The notes: generated by a model not told the origin, from the sequence alone. Shown: positions 38,941 to 49,141, counted from the first letter of the stretch. The stretch is 64,000 nt of DNA from Pseudomonas morbosilactucae (GCF_023241715.1 NZ_JALQCW010000013.1:1-64000), one strand, 5' to 3'. Numbers and translations are program-made.

Positions 38941-39602
38941 TGCAAGAGCGGAAGTCGCCGACCTGTGATGTTGTGGTGCTGCTGTCGGGCACCGGCAGTA
39001 ACCTGCAAGCCCTGATCGACAGCGCGCGGACCGACGACAGTCCGGTCCGCATCGCTGCCGTGATCTCCAACCGCGCTGACGCCTATGGGCTGCAGCGCGC
39101 CCAGGACGCGGGAATCGCTACCCGCTTCCTCGATCACAAGGCATTCGAAGGCCGCGAGGCCTTCGACCACGCCCTGATCGAGCTGATCGACACCTTTGCC
39201 CCCAAGCTGGTAGTGCTCGCCGGATTCATGCGCATCCTCAGCGCTGATTTCGTGCGCCACTATCAAGGCCGCCTGCTGAATATCCACCCTTCGCTGCTGC
39301 CCAAATACAAAGGGTTACACACCCATCAGCGCGCCCTCGAGGCCGGCGACACGGAGCACGGCTGCAGCGTGCACTTCGTCACCGAGGAACTCGATGGCGG
39401 GCCTCTGGTCGTACAGGCTGTGATCCCGGTAGAGTTGCACGACTCGCCCCAGAGTCTGGCGCAGCGGGTACACGTTCAGGAACACCAGATCTATCCCCTG
39501 GCCGTACGCTGGTTTGCCGAAGGCCGACTGACCCTCGGCGACCAGGGCGCTTTACTGGATGGTCAGTTACTGGCCGCCAGCGGCCACTTGATTCGAACCT
39601 AG
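38940..39602 (+). CDS. purN: Phosphoribosylglycinamide formyltransferase
   Basis: The 220-aa enzyme adds a formyl group from 10-formyltetrahydrofolate to GAR in purine synthesis. VVLLSGTGSNLQALID lies near the N terminus, LVVLAGFMRILSADFV in the middle, and LLNIHPSLLPKYKGLHTHQRALEAGDTEHGCSVHFV holds the catalytic Asn-His and formyl-binding loop. It starts at the ATG overlapping the purM stop. The N terminus is about 8 residues longer than in E. coli, as usual in Pseudomonas. Confidence 0.97.
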   Translation: MQERKSPTCDVVVLLSGTGSNLQALIDSARTDDSPVRIAAVISNRADAYGLQRAQDAGIATRFLDHKAFEGREAFDHALIELIDTFAPKLVVLAGFMRILSADFVRHYQGRLLNIHPSLLPKYKGLHTHQRALEAGDTEHGCSVHFVTEELDGGPLVVQAVIPVELHDSPQSLAQRVHVQEHQIYPLAVRWFAEGRLTLGDQGALLDGQLLAASGHLIRT

Positions 39603-39610
39603 GAGATTTT

Positions 39611-40324
39611 ATGCGTCGCGCCCTGCTCTTCGCTTGCGCTCTGTTCGCCCTGCCCCTCGTGCAGGCGGCAGACCTTCAACCTTTCTCCGCCAGCTACACC
39701 GCCGACTGGAAACAACTGCCGATGAGCGGCACGGCTGAACGTAGCCTGGAAAAATCCAGCAACGGTGCCTGGAAGCTCAGCTTCAAGGCCTCGATGATGA
39801 TCGCCAGCCTGAGTGAAGAAAGCACCCTGACCCTGGACAAGGACACCCTCCTGCCGCAGTCCTACCACTTCGAGCGCGGCGGCCTGGGCAAAGCCAAGAA
39901 AGCCGACCTGGACTTCGACTGGACCGCCAAGATGGTCACCGGCACCGATCGCGGCGACCCGGTCAAGCTGCCACTGAACCGGGGCATGGTGGATAAGTCC
40001 ACCTACCAACTGGCCTTGCAGCACGACGTGGCAGCCGGCAAGAAAAGCATGAGCTACCAGGTGGTTGATGGCGGCGAAGTCGACACCTATGACTTCCGCG
40101 TCCTGGGCACCGAGAAAGTCGACACCAAAGCTGGCCAGATCGAAGCGATCAAGGTTGAGCGGGTTCGCGACCCGACACAAAGCAAACGCATCACCGTGAT
40201 GTGGTTCGCCAAAGATTGGGACTACCTGCTGGTACGCCTGCAACAGGTCGAAACCGACGGCAAGGAGTACAACATCATGCTCCTCAACGGCACCGTCAAC
40301 GGCAAGGCCGTCAAAGGCAGCTAA
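39611..40324 (+). CDS. DUF3108-domain exported protein
   Basis: The 237-aa protein has a signal peptide (MRRALLFACALFALPLVQAAD) and the DUF3108 beta-rich body: FSASYTADWKQLPMSGTAERSLEK, FDWTAKMVTGTDRGDPVKLPL, YQLALQHDVAAG and VMWFAKDWDYLLVRLQQVETDGKEY. These proteins resemble lipid-binding periplasmic barrels, but no function is proven. It starts 8 bases after purN and so is probably in the same transcript; a strong terminator follows. Confidence 0.92.
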   Translation: MRRALLFACALFALPLVQAADLQPFSASYTADWKQLPMSGTAERSLEKSSNGAWKLSFKASMMIASLSEESTLTLDKDTLLPQSYHFERGGLGKAKKADLDFDWTAKMVTGTDRGDPVKLPLNRGMVDKSTYQLALQHDVAAGKKSMSYQVVDGGEVDTYDFRVLGTEKVDTKAGQIEAIKVERVRDPTQSKRITVMWFAKDWDYLLVRLQQVETDGKEYNIMLLNGTVNGKAVKGS

Positions 40325-40347
40325 CGCAACACGGTCCGTTCGTTAAG

Positions 40348-40388
40348 AAAAACGCCGCTTCTCTTCCAGAGCAAGCGGCGTTTTTTTT
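40348..40388 (+). terminator. Terminator of the purM-purN-DUF3108 unit
   Basis: AAAAACGCCGCTT pairs with AAGCGGCGTTTTT around a 12-base loop, followed by three more T residues. Confidence 0.92.
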
Positions 40389-40607
40389 GCCTCGCACATA
40401 CCCGTTTAGCGAGCTTGAAGATGAAACTTTTGTCATGAAACCTTCGTGCCTGCGACCAAATGTCACGGTTTGCGCGGGCTGCAGCACTGTCGCAAATCCT
40501 GCAAAGGACTGTTGCAAATCCAGGCGATTTACTTAGCCAGCTAACAAAACATATAACGGAGTCCTGCACACGCCTTGCTGCAGATCAACAGAGATTGGAG
40601 CTAGCAG

Positions 40608-40796
40608 ATGACTGTAAAAGTGACTGAACGCGACGATTCACACATGTCCCATGAAGGCGTAGCCGCGGGTGTACGGATCTGGGATGTGCATCAACAAGAC
40701 TTGCTGGTCGGCATGTTCCACTCCGAGAGCGATGCCCACAGCTACAAGGCTGAGCTGGAGCTGCAAGAGCAAAACCGCGCCAGCCAGACTCAATAA
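40608..40796 (+). CDS. Conserved 62-aa protein of unknown function
   Basis: The product, MTVKVTERDDSHMSHEGVAAG..., is soluble and acidic, with VRIWDVHQQDLLVGMFHSESDAHSYKAELE. It has the look of a small cytoplasmic beta-beta-alpha domain. A ribosome site (GGAG) lies upstream and a terminator follows at 40813-40840. I recognise no family function. Confidence 0.75.
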   Translation: MTVKVTERDDSHMSHEGVAAGVRIWDVHQQDLLVGMFHSESDAHSYKAELELQEQNRASQTQ

Positions 40797-40812
40797 TCAC
40801 CGACTTGAAAGC

Positions 40813-40840
40813 ACAAACCCCGCTGATAAGCGGGGTTTGT
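40813..40840. terminator. Bidirectional terminator between the 62-aa gene and the DUF2058 gene
   Basis: ACAAACCCCGCT pairs with AGCGGGGTTTGT around GATA; T residues follow. Confidence 0.85.
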
Positions 40841-40844
40841 CGTT

Positions 40845-41384
40845 TTACCACATCAGATCGTCAGGGATCTGGTAGGCCGCGTACGGATCGTCCTCGTCCG
40901 GCGCCTCGGTTGGCTCGTTGAGCTGCACGATACGTCGTGGGTCGCGCTCCTGGATCTTCAGCGCCGCCTCACGGGGGATCACTTCGTAACCGCCACCGTG
41001 ATGCACGATAGCCAGCGAGCCGCTGCTCAGCTTGTTGCGCATCAGGGTGTTCACCGACAGGCGCTTGACCTTCTTGTCGTCGACGAAGTTGTAGTAGTCC
41101 TCGGTGGTTAGCTTGGGCAGGCGCGACACCTCGATCAGTTGCTTGATCTGGGCGGTGCGGGCCTTCTGCTCGGCCTTCTCCTGCTGCTGGCGGTTGAGCT
41201 CTTGGTCGCGCTTGACCTTCTCGGCCATGGCCTCCTGGGCCGCGCGCTGCTGGGAATCATCCAGCTCAATCTGCCCCTTGTGGGCCAGGCGCTGCTGCTT
41301 CTGTTTGTCTTTGCTGACCTGCTTGGCCTGCTTTTGGTTGACCAACCCTGCTTTGAGCAACTGGTCGCGAAGGGAAATGCTCAT
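40845..41384 (-). CDS. DUF2058 (YaiL-type) nucleoprotein-associated protein
   Basis: The 179-aa protein has a highly charged N-terminal half (LINQKQAKQV-type repeat rich in Lys, Gln and Glu, likely coiled coil) and the family C terminus TTEDYYNFVDDKKVKRLSVN and GSLAIVHHGGGYEVIPREAALKIQERDPRRIVQLN. DUF2058 proteins such as YaiL are thought to associate with nucleic acid or polysomes; the role is not established. It lies just downstream of mazG on the same strand. Confidence 0.9.
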   Translation of the reverse strand: MSISLRDQLLKAGLVNQKQAKQVSKDKQKQQRLAHKGQIELDDSQQRAAQEAMAEKVKRDQELNRQQQEKAEQKARTAQIKQLIEVSRLPKLTTEDYYNFVDDKKVKRLSVNTLMRNKLSSGSLAIVHHGGGYEVIPREAALKIQERDPRRIVQLNEPTEAPDEDDPYAAYQIPDDLMW

Positions 41385-41410
41385 GATGCTTACTCACTTA
41401 GGCAACGGCC

Positions 41411-42244
41411 TCAGCCACAGCTGGGCAAATTCTTTTCCTGGCGTTTGGCTTCACCCCACAGGGCGTCCAACTCTTCGAGGGTGCAATCTTCTATTGGGCG
41501 GCGGGTGTCACGCAATGCCTGCTCGATAAATCGGAAACGTCTTTCGAACTTGGCGTTGGCGCCGCGCAAGGCCGTCTCCGGGTCCACCTTGAGGTGCCGG
41601 GCCAGATTGACCACGGAAAACAGCAAGTCCCCCAACTCATCGCTGACCCCGGCCGGGTCATTGTCGGCCATGGCCTCCAACACTTCATCGAGCTCTTCCC
41701 GGACCTTGTCCACCACCGGCAAGGCATGGGGCCAGTCAAACCCGACCTGGGCCGCACGCTTCTGCAACTTGGCGGTGCGCGACAAGGCTGGCAACGCCGT
41801 GGGCACATCGTCGAGCAAGGACAACTGCAGCGGCGCCTCGGATTTCTCGGCGCGCTCCTCGGCCTTGATCTCCTCCCAGCGCTGCTTGACCTGCTCCTCG
41901 TCGAGCCGCGCAATGTCCAGCGGCGCGTACAAGTCCCCAGTGGGAAACACATGGGGATGGCGACGGATCAGCTTGCGGGTAATGCTGTCGACCACCCCGT
42001 CGAATTCGAAACGCCCCTCTTCCCGGGCCAACTGGCTGTAATACACCACCTGGAACAGCAGGTCGCCCAGCTCACCCTGCAGGTGATCAAAATCTCCGCG
42101 CTCAATGGCATCGGCGACTTCGTAGGCTTCTTCAAGGGTGTGGGGGACGATGCTGGCGTAAGTTTGCTTGATGTCCCAAGGGCAGCCGTATTGCGGGTCG
42201 CGCAGGCGTGCCATGAGGTGCAGCAGGTCTTCAAGGCTGTACAT
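41411..42244 (-). CDS. mazG: Nucleoside triphosphate pyrophosphohydrolase MazG
   Basis: The 277-aa protein has two tandem MazG domains. The first has LRDPQYGCPWDIKQTYASI and EEAYEVADAIERGDFDHLQGELGDLLFQVVYYSQLARE; the second has VREELDEVLEAMADNDPAGVSDELGDLLFSVVNLARHL. The ExxE/D acidic residues bind magnesium. MazG hydrolyses NTPs, and in E. coli affects ppGpp levels, fitting its place next to relA. I chose the ATG at 42244 (MYSLEDLLHLM), the usual Pseudomonas start; ATG 42256 is possible. Confidence 0.95.
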   Translation of the reverse strand: MYSLEDLLHLMARLRDPQYGCPWDIKQTYASIVPHTLEEAYEVADAIERGDFDHLQGELGDLLFQVVYYSQLAREEGRFEFDGVVDSITRKLIRRHPHVFPTGDLYAPLDIARLDEEQVKQRWEEIKAEERAEKSEAPLQLSLLDDVPTALPALSRTAKLQKRAAQVGFDWPHALPVVDKVREELDEVLEAMADNDPAGVSDELGDLLFSVVNLARHLKVDPETALRGANAKFERRFRFIEQALRDTRRPIEDCTLEELDALWGEAKRQEKNLPSCG

Positions 42245-42313
42245 CGATTGATCCATTTCACAGGCATGGCCATGGCCGTCGTCGCGGAGTGCGACAACGG
42301 CCACAGAGGATGG

Positions 42314-44557
42314 CTACGGCGTCCGGTTGCGACGGGTCTCGATGATGTTCGGCAACTGGGAAATACGCCCCAGCAACCGCCCCAACGCGTCCAGCCCCGG
42401 AATCTCGATGGTCAGGGACATCAACGCGGTGTTGTCCTCTTTGTTCGAGCGGGTGTTGACCGCCAGCACGTTGATCCGCTCGTTGAGCAACACCTGGGAC
42501 ACATCTCGCAGCAGACCGGAACGGTCGTAGGCGCGGATGATGATGTCCACCGGGTAGGTCAACACCGGCACCGGGCCCCAGCTGACCTGAATGATCCGCT
42601 CGGGCTCGCGCCCGCCCAATTGCAACACCGAGGCGCAGTCCTGACGGTGAATGCTCACGCCACGCCCCTGGGTGATGTAACCGACGATGGCGTCCCCGGG
42701 CAGCGGCTGGCAGCAGCCGGCCATCTGGGTCATCAGGTTGCCCACGCCCTGGATCTGGATATCCCCACGCTTGCCCGGCTTGTAACCGGCGGCCTTGCGT
42801 GGAATCAGTTCCAGTTGTTCGTTGCCACGCTCCGGCTCGACCAATTGCTGGGCCAGGTTGACCAGTTGCGCCAGGCGCAGGTCACCGGCCCCCAGGGCGG
42901 CAAACATGTCCTCGGCGGTTTTCATGTTGGCCTTTTCGGCCAACTTGTCGAAGTCCACCTGAGGCAAGCCCAGGCGATTAAGTTCGCGCTCAAGCAGGGT
43001 CTTGCCGGCAGCGACGTTCTGGTCCCGCGCCTGCAACTTGAACCAGTGGACGATCTTCGCCCGCGCTCGGGACGTGGTGACGTAGCCCAGGTTCGGGTTC
43101 AGCCAGTCACGGCTCGGCGTGCCGTGCTTGCTGGTGATGATCTCCACCTGCTCGCCGGTCTGCAGGCTGTAGTTGAGCGGCACGATGCGCCCGTTGATCT
43201 TCGCGCCCCGGCAGTTGTGGCCGATCTCGGTGTGCACCCGGTAAGCGAAGTCCAGCGGCGTGGCGCCCTTGGGCAAATCGATCGCGTGCCCATCAGGGGT
43301 GAAGATGTACACCCGGTCCGGCTCGATATCCACCCGCAACTGCTCGGCCAGGCCGCCGATGTCGCCCAGCTCCTCGTGCCATTCCAGCACTTGCCGCAGC
43401 CAGGAGATCTTCTCTTCGTAATGGTTGGAACCGGATTTGACGTCGGTGCCCTTGTACTTCCAGTGCGCACAGACCCCCAACTCCGCCTCTTCGTGCATCG
43501 CGTGGGTACGGATCTGCACTTCCAGCACCTTGCCCTCGGGACCGATCACCGCGGTGTGCAGCGAGCGGTAGCCGTTTTCCTTGGGGTTGGCGATGTAGTC
43601 GTCAAATTCCTTGGGGATGTGCCGCCACAGGGTGTGGACGATCCCCAGCGCGGTGTAGCAATCGCGCATTTCCGGCACCAGCACCCGCACGGCGCGCACG
43701 TCGTAGATCTGGCTGAACTCCAGCCCCTTGCGCTGCATTTTGCGCCAGATGGAATAGATGTGCTTGGCCCGGCCGCTGATATCCGCGTCTACGCCGGTGG
43801 CCTGCAACTCGTTCTGCAACTGGTTCATCACGTCGCTGATAAAGCGCTCGCGGTCCAGGCGCCGCTCGTGCAGCAGCTTGGCGATCTGTTTGTACTGGTC
43901 GGGTTCCAGGTAGCGGAAGGACAGGTCCTCCAGCTCCCACTTGATATGGCCGATCCCCAGGCGGTGAGCCAGGGGCGCATAGATGTCGAACACCTCGCGG
44001 GCGACCCGGTTGCGCTTCTCGTCGTCGGCGGTTTTCACCGCACGAATCGCGCAGGTGCGCTCGGCCAGCTTGATCAGCGCCACGCGTACGTCGTCGACCA
44101 TCGCCACCAGCATTTTGCGCAGGTTTTCCACCTGGGCCTGGGTGCCCAGCACCAGGGACTGGCGAGGGCTGAGGCTGGCGCTGATGGCGGCCATGCGCAG
44201 CACGCCGTCGATCAGCTTGGCGACCACCGGACCAAAACGCTGGCTGACCGCCGGCAACTGGATCTGGCCTTCACGCACGCCACGGTAAAGTACCGCGGCC
44301 AGCAGCGAATCCTGGTCCAGCTTGAGGTCCGCGAGAATCTCGGCGATCTCCAGCCCCGTGCGAAAACTCGACGTGCCTTCGGCCCAGAGATTCTTCGCCG
44401 CATTGTGTTGTTGCTCGGCCTCACGAGCGAACTCGCAGGCCTCCTTCAAGGCTTCACGGTCCAGCGCGATGTCGACGCTGACCGCATGATCGAGCCATGC
44501 CTCGAGATTGATACTGCCGTCGGTGTTGATCGGCTGGTGCGCTCTCACCTGTACCAT
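42314..44557 (-). CDS. relA: GTP pyrophosphokinase RelA ((p)ppGpp synthetase I)
   Basis: The 747-aa protein makes (p)ppGpp on stalled ribosomes. Order of domains: a degenerate HD region (about 60-200), the synthetase (240-400; YDVRAVRVLVPEMRDCYTALGIVHTLWRHIPKEFDDYIANPKENGYRSLHT), TGS (about 420-480; DRVYIFTPDGHAIDLPKGATPLDFAYRVHTEIGHNCRGAKINGR), a zinc-finger-like CCQPLPGDAIVGYI region near 640, and a C-terminal ACT/RRM domain. The degenerate HD region fits RelA rather than SpoT. Length is normal. Confidence 0.97.
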   Translation of the reverse strand: MVQVRAHQPINTDGSINLEAWLDHAVSVDIALDREALKEACEFAREAEQQHNAAKNLWAEGTSSFRTGLEIAEILADLKLDQDSLLAAVLYRGVREGQIQLPAVSQRFGPVVAKLIDGVLRMAAISASLSPRQSLVLGTQAQVENLRKMLVAMVDDVRVALIKLAERTCAIRAVKTADDEKRNRVAREVFDIYAPLAHRLGIGHIKWELEDLSFRYLEPDQYKQIAKLLHERRLDRERFISDVMNQLQNELQATGVDADISGRAKHIYSIWRKMQRKGLEFSQIYDVRAVRVLVPEMRDCYTALGIVHTLWRHIPKEFDDYIANPKENGYRSLHTAVIGPEGKVLEVQIRTHAMHEEAELGVCAHWKYKGTDVKSGSNHYEEKISWLRQVLEWHEELGDIGGLAEQLRVDIEPDRVYIFTPDGHAIDLPKGATPLDFAYRVHTEIGHNCRGAKINGRIVPLNYSLQTGEQVEIITSKHGTPSRDWLNPNLGYVTTSRARAKIVHWFKLQARDQNVAAGKTLLERELNRLGLPQVDFDKLAEKANMKTAEDMFAALGAGDLRLAQLVNLAQQLVEPERGNEQLELIPRKAAGYKPGKRGDIQIQGVGNLMTQMAGCCQPLPGDAIVGYITQGRGVSIHRQDCASVLQLGGREPERIIQVSWGPVPVLTYPVDIIIRAYDRSGLLRDVSQVLLNERINVLAVNTRSNKEDNTALMSLTIEIPGLDALGRLLGRISQLPNIIETRRNRTP

Positions 44558-44678
44558 GTTGCTTTACCTTCCCTACGACGCACATTCAATGCGTCAAATC
44601 GCTGACCTTCGTTGCCAGTGCCTGCTCGCAGGGCCTACGAACGTTGCCTGGCGGGCCAGTCGGATTAGACAAGCCATC

Positions 44679-46031
44679 CTAGCTTGCTTCAAATAACGCC
44701 ATGGCTTCGACATGCGCCGTCTGAGGAAACATATCGAGGATCCCGGCACGTTTTAACCGATAGCCCTGTTTGACCAATTCGACCGTGTCACGCGCCAAAG
44801 TTGCAGGGTTGCATGACACATAAACCAACCGCTTGGCGCCGAGGCTCGCAAGCTGGCGAACCACCTCGAAAGCACCGTCGCGGGGTGGGTCCAAGAGTAC
44901 CGCAGAAAAGCCCTCGCTGGCCCATTCGGCAGCCCCCAGGGGCTGGGATAAATCGGCCTGAAAAAACTGCGTGTTATGCAAATTATTACTAGCCGCATTG
45001 TCTGCAGCGCGGGCCACCATGGTTGCCACGCCTTCCACCGCCACCACATGCTGCACAGCCTGGGCCAGGGGCAGGGCAAAGTTGCCCAGCCCGCAAAACA
45101 GATCCAGTACCCGCTCATGCGCCTGGGGCGCCAGCCAGTTCAGTGCCTGGGCGACCATGGCTTCATTGACCCCGGCATTGACCTGCACGAAATCCCCCGG
45201 CCGATAGGCCAGTTGCAGGTTCCAGGACTCCAGGCGATAGCCCAGGGGCTGGCTCGGGTCCACCGGTTGCGGCTCACCTTCACCGTGCAGCCACAGCTGG
45301 GCCTCATGAAAGGCACAGAATTCCTTGAGGATGGTCAGGTCCGCCTCGGACAACGGGGCCATGTGCCGCAACAGCACGGCAATCGCCGAACCGCTGAACA
45401 GTTCCACATGCCCCAGGGCCTGAGGTTTGCTCAAGCGTCGCAGCATGGCCGGCAAGCGGCTCATGATCGGTTGCAATGCCTGTACCAGCACCGGGCAATC
45501 GTCGATGGCGATGATGTCCTGGCTGCCGGCGGCACGGAATCCCACCTCAAGCTTCTTGCCCTTGGCGTCCCACCGCACGGCCACGCGGGCGCGCCGTCGA
45601 TAACCGAACTCGGGGCCGCTCAAAGGCGCCGCCCACTCCTCGGGTTCAACCCCGGCCACCCGCGACAATTGCTCGGCGAGCATGCGCTGTTTCAGGGCAA
45701 GCTGTTCGTCGTGGGGCAGGTGCTGCACGCTGCAGCCACCACAACGGCCGGCGTGGGCACAGGGCGCGGGGCGCCGCAAATCACTGGCACTGAAGATCCG
45801 TTCGGCGCGGGCTTCCACCACTTTGGCATGGGCACCCAGCACCCGGGCTTCGACCTCTTCACCCGCCAGGGCGCCGGTGACGAACCAGGTACGGCCTTCC
45901 AGGAAGGCAATGCCGCGCCCATCGTTGGCCAGACGCTCAATGCTCAGGCGCTGTTTTTTACCGACGGGGATCTGCGGGGCCCGACTACCGCCCGAAGGCT
46001 GGAAGCGCAGGCCTCTCTCGTGCTTAGCCAT
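44679..46031 (-). CDS. rlmD: 23S rRNA (uracil1939-C5)-methyltransferase
   Basis: The 450-aa enzyme (RumA/YgcA) methylates U1939 of 23S rRNA. It has a TRAM domain at the N terminus, a 4Fe-4S cluster motif in [21 protein letters not shown] motif [14 protein letters not shown] near 310, [11 protein letters not shown], and the catalytic Cys in [12 protein letters not shown]. Its ATG overlaps the cysM stop by one base, so the two genes are coupled. Confidence 0.96.
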   Translation of the reverse strand: MAKHERGLRFQPSGGSRAPQIPVGKKQRLSIERLANDGRGIAFLEGRTWFVTGALAGEEVEARVLGAHAKVVEARAERIFSASDLRRPAPCAHAGRCGGCSVQHLPHDEQLALKQRMLAEQLSRVAGVEPEEWAAPLSGPEFGYRRRARVAVRWDAKGKKLEVGFRAAGSQDIIAIDDCPVLVQALQPIMSRLPAMLRRLSKPQALGHVELFSGSAIAVLLRHMAPLSEADLTILKEFCAFHEAQLWLHGEGEPQPVDPSQPLGYRLESWNLQLAYRPGDFVQVNAGVNEAMVAQALNWLAPQAHERVLDLFCGLGNFALPLAQAVQHVVAVEGVATMVARAADNAASNNLHNTQFFQADLSQPLGAAEWASEGFSAVLLDPPRDGAFEVVRQLASLGAKRLVYVSCNPATLARDTVELVKQGYRLKRAGILDMFPQTAHVEAMALFEAS

Positions 46032-46933
46032 CAGTTGGGCGCATCGAAAATGCCGGTCGACAGGTAACGATCGCCACGGTCGCAGATGATCGCCACCATG
46101 ACTGCGTTTTCCAGCTCGCGGGACAGGCGCAACATGGCCGCCACCGCACCGCCCGACGACACGCCGCAGAAGATGCCTTCTTCACGGGCCAGGCGCCGGG
46201 TCACGTCTTCGGCTTCACTCTGGGCCATATCGACAATGCGATCGACGCGGCTGGCCTGGTAGATTTTCGGCAGGTACTCCTCGGGCCAGCGGCGGATGCC
46301 GGGGATAGCCGAACCTTCCATGGGTTGCAGACCGACGATCTGCACCTCGGGGTTCTGTTCTTTCAGGTAGCGCGAGGTGCCCATGATGGTGCCGGTGGTG
46401 CCCATGGAGCTGATGAAATGGGTGATGCCACCTTGAGTCTGGCGCCAGATTTCCGGGCCGGTACCGGTGTAGTGGGCTTCCGGGTTATCGCCATTGGCGA
46501 ACTGGTCGAGCACCTTGCCGCGACCTTCGGCCTGCATGCGCTCGGCCAGGTCCCGGGCCCCTTCCATGCCCTCTTCCTGGCTGACCAGGATCAGCTCGGC
46601 GCCATAGGCAGTCATGGCCGCCTTGCGCTCGGCGCTGGAGTTGTCGGGCATGATCAGGATCATTTTGTAACCCTTGATCGCCGCAGCCATGGCCAGGGCG
46701 ATGCCGGTGTTGCCCGAGGTCGCTTCAATCAGGGTGTCGCCCGCCTGGATCTGCCCACGCAACTCGGCGCGGGTAATCATCGACAGTGCCGGACGGTCCT
46801 TGACCGAACCCGCCGGGTTATTACCCTCGAGCTTGAGCAGCAGGGTGTTGCTGGTGGCGCCGGGCAGGCGCTGTAAACGAACCAGCGGAGTGTTGCCGAC
46901 GCAATCGGCGATGGTGGGGTACTGCAAGGTCAT
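46031..46933 (-). CDS. cysM: Cysteine synthase B (O-acetylserine sulfhydrylase B)
   Basis: The 300-aa PLP enzyme makes cysteine from O-acetylserine and sulfide or thiosulfate. Marks: [23 protein letters not shown] with Schiff-base Lys45, [31 protein letters not shown], and the phosphate loop [16 protein letters not shown]. The ATG at 46933 fits the family start [13 protein letters not shown]; the 22 codons upstream do not. It leads rlmD and relA on the same strand. Confidence 0.96.
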   Translation of the reverse strand: MTLQYPTIADCVGNTPLVRLQRLPGATSNTLLLKLEGNNPAGSVKDRPALSMITRAELRGQIQAGDTLIEATSGNTGIALAMAAAIKGYKMILIMPDNSSAERKAAMTAYGAELILVSQEEGMEGARDLAERMQAEGRGKVLDQFANGDNPEAHYTGTGPEIWRQTQGGITHFISSMGTTGTIMGTSRYLKEQNPEVQIVGLQPMEGSAIPGIRRWPEEYLPKIYQASRVDRIVDMAQSEAEDVTRRLAREEGIFCGVSSGGAVAAMLRLSRELENAVMVAIICDRGDRYLSTGIFDAPN

Positions 46934-47062
46934 GGCGTATTCGCAATCCAGACTGCGGGGGCGACTATCATACCGGCAAACGTGCGACGGCCATATCACG
47001 CAAAGTGCGGGACTTATCGCTGAAAGATATAAGCAAAAAACCTCTCACTATTAAGCCTGCGC

Positions 47063-48424
47063 CTAGGCATCAGCGGCGAGCAGGCGCATGTGCAGGCGCA
47101 GCCCATGGCCGGTGTTCTCGGCCCACAGATACCCACCCTGGCGCTGCACCGCATTGCGCGCAATGCTCAGGCCCAGGCCAAAGCCGCCATTGCCCGGGCG
47201 CGAACCATCCAGGCGGGTAAACGGAGCGAAGATTCGCTCCAACTCTTCCTCGGCCACCCCCGGCCCCTGGTCATCCAGCCACAGGTTCCAGTATTGGCCG
47301 TCCCGGTAACCGCCCAGGCTGACCACGCCCCCCGGCGGTGAATGGCGAATGGCGTTGCGCAGAATATTTTCCAGGGCCTGGGCCAGGGTATTCAGGTGGC
47401 CGCGCACCCAGCAGGACGCGTCCAGTTCACAGCTCAGTTGCCCCGGCGACCAGCCGCTTTCAAAGCAGGCGTTCTCGCTGAGCATTTCCCACAAGGCCTG
47501 GACCTGGATCCGTTCTTCGGCCAGCGGCGCACGCTCGGTGTCCAGCCAGGCCAGTTGCAGGCTGTCTTCCACCAGGCGCTGCATGCCATCCACCTCGCGC
47601 CCCAGGCGCTCACGCAAGGCCGGTAGGCTCTGTTCGCCATCGCAGGCCACCCGTAGGCGGCTCAGGGGCGTGCGCAATTCATGGGACAGGTCGCGCAACA
47701 ACTGCTGCTGCACCAGCACCGTGCTTTGCAGGCGCTCGGACATCTGGTCGAAGGCCCGCCCCAGTTCGCCCAGTTCATCCTTGCGCTGAGTGGTTTGATG
47801 GGACACGCGTGCCGTCAACTGCTCGGCCCGCCAGGCGTTGGCCTGCTCACGCAGTTGATTGAGGGGCACCACCAGCAGACGGTAGAGGCCCACGCACAGC
47901 AACAGAGTAAAGACCCCGGGAATCACTCCGTTGGTGATGGCCTGCCAAAACACCCGATAACGCCCAGGCATAAAACGCTGGGGCAGTTCGATCACCAGGC
48001 TGCCGGCGGACGGGTCATCGGGGAAGGGGATTTTCAGCCAGGGCAAACCGCGGGTGTGCCGACTGACCGGCCAATCGATGCCCCGCAAGAAGGTCAGGCG
48101 CTGCACGTCCTGCCAGCGCAACGGCTGATTACCCAGGGACTGCAGGTCGCCGCCGATGACGCCGATCCAGGTGCTTTCCCGCTGGCTCATGCGCTGCAGC
48201 CAGGCATCGACGCCGTCACGGCCACTGCGATTCCAGGCTTGCTCCGCCGCTTGCGCGTAACGGTTCAGGGTGCGATGGGCATCGTCGGAGAGGTAGAGGT
48301 TGCGCTGCTCCACATAACGCCCCCAGGACCAACTCAGCCAGATCATCAGCAGGCAAAAGCCCACCAAGAGAAACGCCAGCTTCCAGAACAGCGAATGCCT
48401 GCCGGGCAAATCAGAGCATTTCAT
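47063..48424 (-). CDS. Sensor histidine kinase (PirS-like)
   Basis: The 453-aa kinase has two transmembrane segments (about residues 11-32 and 165-188) bracketing a periplasmic domain of about 130 residues, a HAMP domain (185-240), HisKA with RDLSHELRTPLSRL (His248), and HATPase with NILRNAIRHSPPGG and GFGLGLSIARNAVQRQGG. It overlaps the response regulator upstream. The locus next to cysM and gacS matches P. aeruginosa PA0929-PA0930 (PirR-PirS), which responds to siderophores. No pirA receptor gene follows here. Confidence 0.9.
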   Translation of the reverse strand: MKCSDLPGRHSLFWKLAFLLVGFCLLMIWLSWSWGRYVEQRNLYLSDDAHRTLNRYAQAAEQAWNRSGRDGVDAWLQRMSQRESTWIGVIGGDLQSLGNQPLRWQDVQRLTFLRGIDWPVSRHTRGLPWLKIPFPDDPSAGSLVIELPQRFMPGRYRVFWQAITNGVIPGVFTLLLCVGLYRLLVVPLNQLREQANAWRAEQLTARVSHQTTQRKDELGELGRAFDQMSERLQSTVLVQQQLLRDLSHELRTPLSRLRVACDGEQSLPALRERLGREVDGMQRLVEDSLQLAWLDTERAPLAEERIQVQALWEMLSENACFESGWSPGQLSCELDASCWVRGHLNTLAQALENILRNAIRHSPPGGVVSLGGYRDGQYWNLWLDDQGPGVAEEELERIFAPFTRLDGSRPGNGGFGLGLSIARNAVQRQGGYLWAENTGHGLRLHMRLLAADA

Positions 48425-49133
48425 CGACGGCACTCAGCACATAACCCTTGCCCCAGACTGTGCGCACTTCACGCTCGGCATAGCCGACCGCCTTGAGCTT
48501 GCGACGAATCTGGCTGACGTGCATGTCCAGGCTGCGGTCGTGGGGCGCATAACCGCGCTGCAGCACATGCTGATAAAGGAAGGCTTTGCTGAGCACCTCT
48601 TCGCTGCTGCGGTGCAGGGTTTCCAGCAGACGGTATTCGCTGCGGGTCAGCCCGGCCCACTGTTCGGCGAAGTACACGTCGCACAGCTCATCGTCAAAAC
48701 GCAGGCTTTGCGCATCACTGGGCAACGGCAGCGGCATGGGCCGACGATCCAGGGCCACGCGCCGCAGAATGGCTTCGATACGCACCCGCAACTCGGCCAT
48801 GCTGAAGGGCTTGGGCAGGTAGTCGTCGGCGCCCAGGCGAAAGCCACTGATGCGATCGGCCTCCGCGCCCAGGGCCGACATCAGCACCACGGGGGTGGAA
48901 TGGCTCTGGCGCAAATGGGTGAGCACCGCCAAGCCGTTCATGCCCGGCAGCAGGATGTCCATCAACACCACGTCGAACGCTTCACGGCGGGCCAGTCCCA
49001 GGCCTTCCTGGCCGTTCTGGCACCAAGTCACGTCAAAACCACAGTGAACCAATTGCTCGTGCACGTAGGCGCCGAGCACCAGATCATCTTCAATCGCCAG
49101 GATACGGGGCTGACCAATAGGTACGGGTGTCAT
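48411..49133 (-). CDS. OmpR-family response regulator (PirR-like)
   Basis: The 240-aa regulator has a receiver domain (ILAIEDDLVLG, phospho-acceptor Asp59 in VVLMDILLPG, and the Lys in DDYLPKPFS) and a winged-helix output domain ending RSLDMHVSQIRRKLKAVGYAEREVRTVWGKGYVL. The last 14 bases overlap the kinase gene. The ATG at 49133 gives MTPVPIGQPRILAIEDD; an in-frame TTG at 49145 is an alternative. A Fur-like sequence lies right upstream. Confidence 0.92.
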   Translation of the reverse strand: MTPVPIGQPRILAIEDDLVLGAYVHEQLVHCGFDVTWCQNGQEGLGLARREAFDVVLMDILLPGMNGLAVLTHLRQSHSTPVVLMSALGAEADRISGFRLGADDYLPKPFSMAELRVRIEAILRRVALDRRPMPLPLPSDAQSLRFDDELCDVYFAEQWAGLTRSEYRLLETLHRSSEEVLSKAFLYQHVLQRGYAPHDRSLDMHVSQIRRKLKAVGYAEREVRTVWGKGYVLSAVDEML

Positions 49134-49141
49134 TAGCTTCT

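Noticed and set aside
41594..44605. A plus-strand open frame of about 1000 codons
   Set aside because: It lies fully antisense to mazG and relA, has no family-like residues, is rich in His, Gln and Arg, and arises from the codon bias of the GC-rich gene on the other strand.
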